From positions 132,385 to 196,384 of the forward strand of contig CAKOPN010000004.1 of NCBI GenBank assembly GCA_934100165.1: a stretch of 64,000 bases of DNA, in the 5' to 3' direction. The notes beneath the pieces were generated by a model. It was not told the origin of the DNA and did not search any database. It saw only the letters and a list, made by a program, of their open reading frames with translations. Below are positions 1-6,756 of this stretch, in pieces. The position numbers and the translations under genes are program-made. The stretch comes from an uncultured Bacilli bacterium (GTDB lineage Bacteria > Bacillota_I > Bacilli_A > RF39 > UBA660). Every line of letters begins with the position of its first letter. The stretch's first letter is position 1.

Positions 1-287
1 CATCTTTCGTTAACGAAATACATACCTGTTCTTGTTGCACATTCTTCTGCTGCTTCTTGTGCTTGCTTTTTAGTTCCAACGAATAATACTTTTCCATCGT
101 TTTCTGCTATTTCTTTCATTGCAGCATAAGCTTCTTCAATTTTCTTTGCTGTTTTTTGTAAATCGATTATATATATGTCATCTCTTGATGTATATATATA
201 TTCTCCCATTTTAGGGTTCCATCTTCTTTTTTGGTGTCCAAAATGTACACCTGCTTCTAATAAATAACTCATTGACACAACTGTCAT
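1..287 (-). CDS. rpsB: 30S ribosomal protein S2, N-terminal part (cut by window edge)
   Basis: The 95 visible residues carry the S2 signature near the start (SYLLEAGVHFGHQ, RRWNPKM) and continue into DDIYIIDLQKT and VLFVGTKKQAQ, as in all bacterial S2. S2 is a small-subunit protein bound at the head-body junction with S1. The ATG at 287 follows AAAGGAG by nine bases, so the start is secure. The C-terminal two thirds lie before position 1. It is transcribed in the same direction as infC-rpmI-rplT, but about 90 bases separate it from rplT with no clear hairpin, so co-transcription is unresolved. Confidence 0.95.
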   Translation of the reverse strand, partial: MTVVSMSYLLEAGVHFGHQKRRWNPKMGEYIYTSRDDIYIIDLQKTAKKIEEAYAAMKEIAENDGKVLFVGTKKQAQEAAEECATRTGMYFVNER

Positions 288-378
288 AATCAAAATCTCC
301 TTTTCGTTTTTTATCTTCTACTAATTTCTAATAATTCCAACCATCTCTGGCACTAGGTAATTAAATCCGTTAGTATGC

Positions 379-948
379 TTATTTAGTTTCTTCTTTTTTA
401 GTTTTTTTAGTAGCTGCTTTTTTAGGTTTAGCTTCTTCTTTTACTTCTTCTTTTTCAGCTTTTTTCTTTGCAGCTGGTTTCTTTACTTCTTTAGTTTCTT
501 CTTTTTTTGTTTCTTTTTTAGTTTCTTTCTTTTCTTCTTCTTTTAGTACTAGAACTTCTTTAACTTCTTCTTTTTTAAGAGGAGATACTTTTCCTTCTAA
601 TCCTAATTTTGCTTGTTTTACAAGTTCGCTGAATGCTTTTGGATCACTAATAGCGATTTCTGATAACATCTTTCTGTTAACTTCTACACCAGCTTTGTTT
701 AGTCCTTCAATAAATCTTGAATAACTAATTTCGTTTTCTCTACATGCTGCATTGATTCTTGTAATCCATAGACTTCTGAAATCTCTTTTCTTTTGACGTC
801 TATCTCTAAATGCATATTGTCCAGAATGCATTAGTTGTTCTTTTGCAGATTTGTATAATCTATGCTTACTTCCAAAGTAACCTTTAGCAGCTTTTAATAC
901 TTTTTTATGACGTGCTTTTGTTGTTACACTATTTTTAACTCTTGTCAT
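379..948 (-). CDS. rplT: 50S ribosomal protein L20 with a long Lys/Glu-rich tail
   Basis: Residues 1 to about 119 are a standard L20 (start TRVKNSVTTKARHKKVLK, then RRQKKRDFRSLWITRINAA). L20 binds 23S rRNA, is needed for large-subunit assembly and represses its own operon in Bacillus. The protein is 189 residues against the usual 117-120. The extra 70 residues are low complexity, almost all K, E, T and A with repeated KKEETK-like units, and contain no stop or frameshift. It is the last gene of infC-rpmI-rplT. The tail is probably disordered; whether it stays on the ribosome cannot be told from sequence. Confidence 0.95.
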   Translation of the reverse strand: MTRVKNSVTTKARHKKVLKAAKGYFGSKHRLYKSAKEQLMHSGQYAFRDRRQKKRDFRSLWITRINAACRENEISYSRFIEGLNKAGVEVNRKMLSEIAISDPKAFSELVKQAKLGLEGKVSPLKKEEVKEVLVLKEEEKKETKKETKKEETKEVKKPAAKKKAEKEEVKEEAKPKKAATKKTKKEETK

Positions 949-967
949 CTCTAATTCCTCCTACTTA

Positions 968-1156
968 TTATATTAAATTCTTTAATCTCTTTATATCAGA
1001 TTTACTTACTGAAGCGCTTTTTCTCTTTCCTCTGTTTACAGCGCCACTTTTCTTTCCTGTTTTATGGTTTAATCCTGTTTGGCGTAAAGTAACTGTTCCG
1101 CTCTTTCTAACTTTTAGAACTTTACTTAGACCACTATGTTTTTTAACTTTTGTCAT
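968..1156 (-). CDS. rpmI: 50S ribosomal protein L35
   Basis: A 62-residue, very basic protein with the L35 pattern: early KKHSGLSKVLKVRKSG, a central NHKTGKKS and a C-terminal KSDIKRLKNLI. L35 is a small late-assembly protein of the large subunit. It sits between infC (12 bases upstream) and rplT (19 bases downstream) in the universally conserved order, so it should share the infC leader. Length is near the family norm (about 64). Confidence 0.95.
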   Translation of the reverse strand: MTKVKKHSGLSKVLKVRKSGTVTLRQTGLNHKTGKKSGAVNRGKRKSASVSKSDIKRLKNLI

Positions 1157-1168
1157 ATCATATTCCTC

Positions 1169-1699
1169 CTACTTTACTTTTTTTGGCATCAATAACATAA
1201 TCATATTTTTTCCATCAAGTTTAGCGTCTTGCTCAATATCTGAAATATCAGATAATCTTTCAGCAAATTTTCTTAAGACTTCTTTACCTAAATCAGTATG
1301 AGCAAGCTGTCTTCCTCTGAAACGAATAGTAACTTTTATTTTGTCACCTTTTTCTAGATATTTAGTAACTTGTTTAATTTTTGTTTCAAAATCTCCAACA
1401 TCTATTGATGGTGATAACCTGAACTCTTTAAGTTCTTGTAAAGTTGCTCTTTGTTTCTTTAATGCAGCTTTTTCTTTTTTGCTTTTTTCATACTTATACT
1501 TATTGTAATCCATTAGCTTACATACTGGTGGAGTACCATTTGGTCCGATTAAAACCAAATCTAGTCCAGCATAATTTGCAAGTGTAAGTGCATCTTTGAT
1601 TGTCTTTACACCTGTTTGCTCTCCATTTGGACCTATAACTAAAACTTGTGGAACTTTAATTTGTTCATTTATTAACAAATTATTTTTTGAGTTTGCTAT
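1169..1699 (-). CDS. infC: Translation initiation factor IF-3, probable AUA start
   Basis: IF-3 keeps the 30S subunit free and checks the start codon. The protein has the N-domain (INEQIKVPQVLVIGPNGEQ), the linker with YNKYKYEKSKKEK and the C-domain (LKEFRLSPSIDVGDF, KVTIRFRGRQLAH). The ribosome binding site GGAGG is at 1707-1711. The upstream in-frame TTG (1714) and GTG (1708) overlap that site and cannot be used well, and no ATG, GTG or TTG follows before the conserved core. The codon eight bases after GGAGG is ATA (1697-1699), giving a 176-residue protein. Rare AUU/AUA/AUC starts are typical of infC because IF-3 represses its own non-canonical start. First gene of the operon. Confidence 0.85.
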   Translation of the reverse strand: MANSKNNLLINEQIKVPQVLVIGPNGEQTGVKTIKDALTLANYAGLDLVLIGPNGTPPVCKLMDYNKYKYEKSKKEKAALKKQRATLQELKEFRLSPSIDVGDFETKIKQVTKYLEKGDKIKVTIRFRGRQLAHTDLGKEVLRKFAERLSDISDIEQDAKLDGKNMIMLLMPKKVK

Positions 1700-1723
1700 A
1701 CAAAACACCTCCAATAATATAAA

Positions 1724-1748
1724 AAAGTGGATATAATATATCCACTTT
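1724..1748 (-). terminator. Attenuator terminator hairpin in the infC leader
   Basis: A perfect 12-base inverted repeat (AAAGTGGATATA / TATATCCACTTT) around a single base is followed, in transcript sense, by six U residues and then directly by the infC ribosome binding site. As a terminator it lies within the 5' leader, not after a gene, so it should act as an attenuator for infC-rpmI-rplT. Its 5' arm can alternatively pair with the leader peptide start region (1821-1829). L20-controlled leaders are known upstream of infC in Bacilli. Confidence 0.8.
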
Positions 1749-1799
1749 ATAATTACAATAACATAGACAAATAAGTCTTTATTGGCATTATACCCAAAG

Positions 1800-1829
1800 C
1801 TATTCGCAATCAGGTGGATGTGGATACAT
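1800..1829 (-). CDS. Candidate 9-residue leader peptide upstream of infC
   Basis: An ATG at 1829, five bases after an AAGGAAAG ribosome binding site, opens a reading frame MYPHPPDCE ending in TAG. It lies about 25 bases after the predicted transcription start and ahead of the attenuator. The first nine bases after its A (TGTATCCAC) can pair with the 5' arm of the terminator (GTGGATATA, one G-U pair), so a ribosome on this frame could change terminator formation. Three prolines in nine residues could make translation slow. No known homologue is claimed; it could be fortuitous. Confidence 0.5.
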   Translation of the reverse strand: MYPHPPDCE

Positions 1830-1855
1830 CTCTTTCCTTTTTTATTACAGTTGCT

Positions 1856-1884
1856 ATCTTAATATATATTTGCTTATTTGTCAA
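1856..1884 (-). promoter_or_regulatory. Sigma-A type promoter of infC-rpmI-rplT
   Basis: Perfect -35 box TTGACA (1879-1884), 17-base spacer and -10 box TAAGAT (1856-1861). The -35 box starts 25 bases after the end of the preceding same-strand gene, for which no terminator is visible. Confidence 0.8.
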
Positions 1885-1908
1885 GGATTATTTAGTTTTT
1901 TTAACATT

Positions 1909-3168
1909 CTATGCTCTAAATGTTAACGTACCACCAAATTCTTTCAAAGTTGCATCATTTACAGCATCAAACCTATATCCATATTTCTGCCCAGTTTCAT
2001 ATCCTGTTGAAAATCTTCTTGAATCACTACAATCCATTCTTTCCAAGTTTCCGTCATATGTATCCAATATCAATAAATCAGTTGCCTTTAAATCTTCAGC
2101 ACTTGTTACACTGCTTTTCATTCCTACTACAGTTACCCAGTGTCTTTTACCTTTTGCTTGTTGATTTACGTTTATTGATACTGGAATCCCAGATTTCAAA
2201 TAGTAATACATCTGCTCTAAAACTGTCTGTTCATTGTCATCTGTATACTCTTTGTTAAACCTACCATGGAAACTATACTTACCAATAGCAGCATTTCCAT
2301 TTGGAGAAACTTTTCCTGTTAACAAATCATAAGCATAAAGCTTTGAAACTAATAAACATTCATTGCCCATAGCACGGCACTTTGTCTGTGTCAAACCATG
2401 ACTTTGGATATAATCTGCATATTTTGCTACACTTAGCTTTGTATCTACTACACTATATTCCCCATAATTTAGCATATTACCACTTTTACCTTGATACATT
2501 GATGATTTTAAGTAGTACTCTTTTTGACCTTTATAATTACTACCTGTCATGCTAGTTGTGGTTACTAAAGTTTCGCCAGTGGTACTTGCTGCTTCTGTAC
2601 TTACTAATAAGTCAGAATAAGTAATACTTCCATTTAAGGCAATTATATCGTTAACCTTAGTGTCTATATCTTGTTTTAATGTTTCAAGTTCAGTCTCGAG
2701 TGTGCTTACCTCTTCCTCTAATGCACTAATTTCTTTTTTCCAAGAATCGTAAGCTGGATTCGTTTTTGTACCACCTAACCCATTAGGAATGGTTGGCTTG
2801 ATATTCTCACTTTTCTTACTTGCTAATTGCTGTTCTTTACTTTCTAAAAGTTCATCCTTTTCTTTTAAAGATGATAACATAGCAAATAACTCATTGATAC
2901 ACTTATTACATACATTCACTAATCCTGAGGCAATGTTTTCATTTAATACTTTTGCATAATTTAAAAGAGAAGGAATGCTTGAAGAAGCAAGAGCAGTATA
3001 CCCAAGCTCTTTCCATAAAGAGGTCTCTACTTGAGAAGAAAGCCTTCCATATGCATTTACAGCATTTTCAACACTACTTTTTAAAGAATTTGCACTTTCT
3101 ATAATTGATGATGCTGAAGATAGCTTCTCATAATAATTTTTATAAGGATCAATAAAATACTTAGACAT
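1909..3168 (-). CDS. Putative secreted effector: helical N-domain plus papain-like C39-type domain
   Basis: 419 residues without signal peptide. Residues 1-110 are helical, like WXG/LXG export domains; 110-175 are a coiled coil (LEEEVSTLETELETLKQD). From about 215 a papain-like fold is suggested by Cys271 (GNECLLVSK), His343 (KRHWVTVVG) and Asp369 (LLILDTYDG), the order and spacing of C39-like cysteine peptidases. Target unknown. It is the last gene of a four-gene cassette, 14 bases after a WXG-like gene, in the same slot that the esterase-like protein holds in the other cassette. It could be a toxin, an adhesin-processing enzyme or a bacteriocin-type peptidase; no immunity gene is adjacent. 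Confidence 0.65.
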   Translation of the reverse strand: MSKYFIDPYKNYYEKLSSASSIIESANSLKSSVENAVNAYGRLSSQVETSLWKELGYTALASSSIPSLLNYAKVLNENIASGLVNVCNKCINELFAMLSSLKEKDELLESKEQQLASKKSENIKPTIPNGLGGTKTNPAYDSWKKEISALEEEVSTLETELETLKQDIDTKVNDIIALNGSITYSDLLVSTEAASTTGETLVTTTSMTGSNYKGQKEYYLKSSMYQGKSGNMLNYGEYSVVDTKLSVAKYADYIQSHGLTQTKCRAMGNECLLVSKLYAYDLLTGKVSPNGNAAIGKYSFHGRFNKEYTDDNEQTVLEQMYYYLKSGIPVSINVNQQAKGKRHWVTVVGMKSSVTSAEDLKATDLLILDTYDGNLERMDCSDSRRFSTGYETGQKYGYRFDAVNDATLKEFGGTLTFRA

Positions 3169-3182
3169 TTTTATTTTCCTCC

Positions 3183-3515
3183 TTAGTTAACTTCTAAATT
3201 ACTCTTTTCATTGTCAACAACGGATCCAATATATTTTTCTTCCTTTTCATAATTATCTAATGTTGTTTGTAAAAACTTTATATATAAGTCTAATTGTTCA
3301 ATTATCTTAGGATATTCTTGTGACATTACTTTATAGTTATTGTAAACTTGTTCTTGAACAACACTCTTCCACACATTGCTGCTTCCATCAAAAGTTTTCA
3401 AATTATTGTCAATGTCTTTAAATATCTCATCAACTTCATTACGTTTTTTTTCTAAAGACTCTATCATTTTGTGAAAGTCTTCTGAAATAATTTTTACTTT
3501 ACTGTCTGTATTCAT
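3183..3515 (-). CDS. WXG100-like small helical protein (W-K-S variant)
   Basis: A 110-residue, all-helical protein with a central turn SSNVWKSVV where the usual W-x-G is W-K-S, flanked by helices of WXG100 length. A YxxxE motif (YEKEE) lies near the C terminus, resembling the type VII secretion signal. Its start overlaps the end of the preceding WXG100 gene by 17 bases, indicating coupled translation and probably a heterodimer. The equivalent protein of the other cassette (6131-6436) has W-D-T at the same place and a shared FLQ...Y segment. Likely an export chaperone or co-secreted partner of the 419-residue protein. Confidence 0.65.
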   Translation of the reverse strand: MNTDSKVKIISEDFHKMIESLEKKRNEVDEIFKDIDNNLKTFDGSSNVWKSVVQEQVYNNYKVMSQEYPKIIEQLDLYIKFLQTTLDNYEKEEKYIGSVVDNEKSNLEVN

Positions 3516-3816
3516 CTTGGAAGCCTACCTCCTTAACATTTCTTTCCCACTCAGTATCTTTTCCTTGATAAGTTTCACCGATATGTTTAATTAGCTTACT
3601 TAAGTTATACATTTCATTTAAATTCATTTTTTTTATATTATCAATATAATTAGTAGATACTGTAATGAAGTTTTCACTGTCAATTCCAGACCAACAGCTT
3701 CTTGAAGCTTCAATAACTTCTTTTATCTCATCAAACTTTGCATTTAGCATCTCTGTTTCATTTTCAAGGTACTTTCCCATATTTTGAATTTCATTATAAT
3801 TTGCAATAAGTTTCAT
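3499..3816 (-). CDS. WXG100 family protein
   Basis: A 105-residue protein with two predicted helices around CWSGIDSENF, a clear W-x-G turn near residue 42 as in EsxA-like proteins. WXG100 proteins form dimers and are exported by, or escort substrates to, type VII secretion systems. It follows the Ser/Gly-linker gene by 12 bases and overlaps the next gene. Its counterpart in the other cassette (6429-6740) has SWQGADSNNF in the same position. No EssC-type ATPase is present in the window, so an exporter would have to be encoded elsewhere. Confidence 0.75.
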   Translation of the reverse strand: MKLIANYNEIQNMGKYLENETEMLNAKFDEIKEVIEASRSCWSGIDSENFITVSTNYIDNIKKMNLNEMYNLSKLIKHIGETYQGKDTEWERNVKEVGFQDEYRQ

Positions 3817-3828
3817 AATTTCTTCTCC

Positions 3829-4761
3829 TTACGCCGTTTGTGTATTCTTTTTAGTTCCAGCAATATAATCTTCTACAGAAGTTTTTCCTTCTTCTGCTTT
3901 TTTATCAAGATAACTTCTAAATGACATTACATCACTTTCTTTTAAATTGTATTTTGAAATTTCATTACCATCATAAAGTGCTAATAATGATTTTTTATAT
4001 ATTTCACTATTTTTATCATTTAAAATTAGCTCACTTACTTTAACGTTATTTTCTTTAGCTACACTATTTAAATATTCTTTTGCTACAAGGATGCTATCTT
4101 CCTTAAGTTTTGACAAAATTGCTCCATCGTTGTTAAGGATTTTTTCTAATAAATCTTTTTGAATAGTATATGAATTATCAGATGCTGCATCAGATAAATT
4201 ATCAGATGTATCTCCATAAAATTTCTTTAGTAACTTAAGTAATAAGCCTGATTTACTTGGATCTAGGAATAACTCACTTAATGATGCATCTCCTTTGTTT
4301 ATTTCAACGAAAGATAAAAATTCTGTTTCTTTAGGGCTATCCATTTCTGTAATAGACTTATTTATTTGTTCATCGTTTACTTGGGTTCCCTTATTAACAT
4401 TGTCTGTTGACACGTTACTTCCTTGTGCACTTCCGCCGCTTGAACCAGTATATCTGCCATAATAACTTCCACCGCTGCTAGAACTACTAGCTAGATTAAG
4501 AAGGTTTTGTTCCATTGCTTGTATATCTTCAATGTGACTTATTAGTCTTGAATCTATCATTTCATTTGCTGCCATTAAGCTTTGAATTTGTTTTGAAATC
4601 TTGGAAAGTCCCTCACTAAAGAAACCAAGTTCTTCTAGTACCGAAAAACTTCCTGTAACAATTGGTAACATTGCTTCAAGAGTAGTACTTGTTTCCTTAA
4701 TTATACTTGATGTTGCATATATTTCTTCACTATTTATCTCTATTTCACCATTAGTTGCCAT
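3829..4761 (-). CDS. Cassette lead protein with helical N-domain, Ser/Gly linker and C-terminal helical domain
   Basis: Not recognised as a named family. The start at 4761 is set by GGAGGG seven bases upstream; a longer reading frame reaching 4920 runs through the terminator and promoter and is not used. Residues 1-85 are helical (NSEEIYATSSIIKETS...), 87-115 are a Ser/Gly/Tyr linker, and 150-310 are helical with LLALYDGNEIS, matching LLNIYDGNNIS in the lead protein of the other cassette. The two are therefore paralogues with the same architecture. No signal peptide or membrane segment. First gene of the second cassette, behind its own promoter. Confidence 0.6.
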   Translation of the reverse strand: MATNGEIEINSEEIYATSSIIKETSTTLEAMLPIVTGSFSVLEELGFFSEGLSKISKQIQSLMAANEMIDSRLISHIEDIQAMEQNLLNLASSSSSGGSYYGRYTGSSGGSAQGSNVSTDNVNKGTQVNDEQINKSITEMDSPKETEFLSFVEINKGDASLSELFLDPSKSGLLLKLLKKFYGDTSDNLSDAASDNSYTIQKDLLEKILNNDGAILSKLKEDSILVAKEYLNSVAKENNVKVSELILNDKNSEIYKKSLLALYDGNEISKYNLKESDVMSFRSYLDKKAEEGKTSVEDYIAGTKKNTQTA

Positions 4762-4792
4762 AAACATCCCTCCAATAACTATTATCAAACTG

Positions 4793-4801
4793 ATTATATC
4801 A
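4793..4801 (-). promoter_or_regulatory. Extended -10 promoter for the second cassette
   Basis: TGATATAAT (TG, one base, TATAAT) lies about 30 bases before the ATG at 4761 and immediately after the U tract of the preceding terminator. No good -35 box is seen, which fits an extended -10 promoter. It would allow the papain-like cassette to be expressed apart from the esterase cassette. Confidence 0.55.
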
Positions 4802-4802
4802 A

Positions 4803-4849
4803 AAAATAAAAAAAGATGAAAGTAATTATATACAATTATTTCATCTTTT
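4803..4849 (-). terminator. Terminator separating the two cassettes
   Basis: Arms AAAAGATGAAA / TTTCATCTTTT (4811-4821 and 4839-4849) with an inner AATT pairing, followed by a U-rich tract. It ends the transcript of the esterase-like gene. Confidence 0.8.
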
Positions 4850-4871
4850 AAAGTTAATATTAAACTTAAAT

Positions 4872-6119
4872 TTATGTTGTTCCTTTTACTTGTGAGAAGC
4901 ACCAATCCATTATATCCCATTCTTTTCCATCATATTCATATTTGCCTTCATATACTTTATTTTGAATTCCATGTCCGCCTTCTTCGAATGATGTAAGTTT
5001 AAAGTTGCCATACTTTCCCATGTTTTTTTCTATATTAACAGCATTTGCGTATTCTACTGATCTATCAGTTACGCCATGGAATGCCCAAATTTTAGTAGTT
5101 GATAATTCTTCCCATATATCTACACCTTTTTTAGTTCTTCCACTTATTGGTACAAAGGCTGAGAATGTGTCTGGATATCTTGAAACAACTTTGTATCCAC
5201 CAATTGCACCATTACTATGTCCACTTAATGATACTCGTTTAGGATCAGCATTATAAGCTTGAACAACTTTATTCGTTAATTCTACAACAGCATCTTCAAG
5301 TTTATTATTAGACCATGTTCCATCTGGAGACTGTGGGCAAATAACAATTCCATTTACGTCTTTACCTTTGTTAAGCATCTTTGGAAGTGATTGCCTTAAT
5401 ACACCGTGACCAGCTTCACCACTTCCATGAAGATAAACATGAACAGGTAAATTGGTAACGTCTTTTCCATACTCTGGAATATAAATATAATACTCAAGGT
5501 TATAACCATTACTTGCTTTATAATACCTTTTTTCAAAAGTTCTTCCCGTAACGGGTTCAGTAACACTACTAGCAACAGAAGTAGCAAATGATGTTGTAAA
5601 GCTTAATGATGCATCCATTCCTTTTAGTTTATTAAGTAATGTCTTAGCCTCAGCTTTTTTCGTTTCAAAAAGAGGTTGATTTGTCTTAAGTCTTGCTTCT
5701 GCTTCCTCTACTTTTTTATTATGTGCTTCAACTTCGTTTATTTCCGCTCTTGTTGCATCTTTTGAATAACTTTTTCTAGTTCCACTAATACTTAAATCAG
5801 CATCTATTTGTTGTTTAAGTGTTATAAGTTCATCTACTTTTGCTATGAGTGTTTTAGCACTATTTAATATCGCTTTCATATCACCTTGAAGTGATGAGCT
5901 TATTTGACTATAAACTTTATTTATACTATCAAACTTTGCTAATATAGTACTTTTGTTCTCACTATTATAGCAGTTAGCGAATGCATCTTTTGTGGCATTG
6001 CTAGCTTGAGTTAGATTAGAAAGCTTATCAGTTATTTGACTAATTGTACTTTCCATTGCACCAAGAGATGGTTCTACTTTTTCTTTGAAAGTTAACAATT
6101 CTTGATCTATTTCTGCCAT
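4872..6119 (-). CDS. Putative secreted effector: helical N-domain plus alpha/beta hydrolase (esterase-like)
   Basis: 415 residues, no signal peptide. Residues 1-170 are helical/coiled coil (LXG- or WXG-like), joined by a short Ser/Thr stretch to an alpha/beta hydrolase from about 195. Oxyanion segment VYLHGSGEAGHG (228-239), nucleophile Ser302 in GHSNG, acid Asp352 in HGVTD and His383 in GGHG give a complete triad of the polyhydroxyalkanoate-depolymerase/feruloyl-esterase type. Substrate unknown; a lipase or polysaccharide esterase acting outside the cell is plausible. It is last in its cassette, 11 bases after a WXG-like gene. A secreted digestive enzyme is the main alternative to an antibacterial toxin. 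Confidence 0.7.
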   Translation of the reverse strand: MAEIDQELLTFKEKVEPSLGAMESTISQITDKLSNLTQASNATKDAFANCYNSENKSTILAKFDSINKVYSQISSSLQGDMKAILNSAKTLIAKVDELITLKQQIDADLSISGTRKSYSKDATRAEINEVEAHNKKVEEAEARLKTNQPLFETKKAEAKTLLNKLKGMDASLSFTTSFATSVASSVTEPVTGRTFEKRYYKASNGYNLEYYIYIPEYGKDVTNLPVHVYLHGSGEAGHGVLRQSLPKMLNKGKDVNGIVICPQSPDGTWSNNKLEDAVVELTNKVVQAYNADPKRVSLSGHSNGAIGGYKVVSRYPDTFSAFVPISGRTKKGVDIWEELSTTKIWAFHGVTDRSVEYANAVNIEKNMGKYGNFKLTSFEEGGHGIQNKVYEGKYEYDGKEWDIMDWCFSQVKGTT

Positions 6120-6130
6120 AGTGTAACCTC

Positions 6131-6436
6131 CTATATTTGTTCATCTATTACTTTGTTTGTTGTGTTTTCATAATTTATATAGCTTGCATCAACGACATTT
6201 TGTAAAAAGTCAGCATATTCTTGTCCTGTTTCTTCTTTATCTTTAAATACGTTAGATAAGTTATTCATATCATTAAATACAGATTCAGATGCCATAGTAT
6301 CCCAGTAGTCTTTTAAAAAGATTGTTTCTTTGTCTACTTTGTCAAATAAATTTTTAATCTTTGTATTTACACTTCTAAAGTCAGAAATTGCACTCGTAAG
6401 TTTTTGTGAATCTATATACACAGAGTTATTATTCAT
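6131..6436 (-). CDS. WXG100-like small helical protein (W-D-T variant)
   Basis: 101 residues from the ATG at 6436, which follows AGGAG by eleven bases; an in-frame GTG at 6448 overlaps that site. All helical with the central turn LKDYWDTMASESVF and a C-terminal YINYE that fits YxxxE. It overlaps the preceding WXG100 gene by 8 bases. Counterpart of 3183-3515 in the sister cassette. Probable partner or chaperone of the 415-residue hydrolase. Confidence 0.65.
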   Translation of the reverse strand: MNNNSVYIDSQKLTSAISDFRSVNTKIKNLFDKVDKETIFLKDYWDTMASESVFNDMNNLSNVFKDKEETGQEYADFLQNVVDASYINYENTTNKVIDEQI

Positions 6437-6740
6437 TTTCCATCTCACTCCTATTCATGCGTTCTAAAAATTCATTATCTACAGTATTATGATTTAAAGC
6501 ACTGCTTTTTAAGACATCAGACTTTTCTTCTAATGCGATTACAATATCATCTAAAGATTCTATATACTGTTCTAATCTTATTGCAAAATTGTTACTATCT
6601 GCACCTTGCCAAGAATCTTTAACATTTGAAAGCACTTTTCTTAATTCTTCTTGATATGATTTTAATTGTTCAGCATCCTGCATATATAAAAGACCAGTTT
6701 TATATACTTTTTGACAATTTATTTTTATTATTCTTCCCAT
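6429..6740 (-). CDS. WXG100 family protein
   Basis: 103 residues from the ATG at 6740 (AAGGTGG five bases upstream). Two helices around DSWQGADSNNFA, a clear W-x-G turn near residue 45, as in EsxA/EsxB-type proteins. It begins 16 bases after the Ser/Gly-linker gene and overlaps the following WXG-like gene. The pairing of one true WXG protein with one W-x-x variant is repeated in the other cassette. Confidence 0.75.
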   Translation of the reverse strand: MGRIIKINCQKVYKTGLLYMQDAEQLKSYQEELRKVLSNVKDSWQGADSNNFAIRLEQYIESLDDIVIALEEKSDVLKSSALNHNTVDNEFLERMNRSEMENE

Positions 6741-6756
6741 ATAAACCACCTTATCA

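Noticed and set aside
942..1301. Plus-strand frame across rpmI and infC
   Set aside because: Opposite-strand shadow of ribosomal genes, Phe/Leu/Ser-rich with no ribosome binding site.
1888..1925. Inverted repeat TTAACATT / AATGTTAA after the papain-like gene
   Set aside because: On the minus strand it is followed by A, not T, residues, so it is not a terminator for that gene; it was not listed as one.
4762..4920. Upstream 53-codon extension of the 310-residue cassette lead protein
   Set aside because: It would start inside the preceding gene and runs through a strong terminator and an extended -10 promoter; GGAGGG seven bases before 4761 marks the real start.
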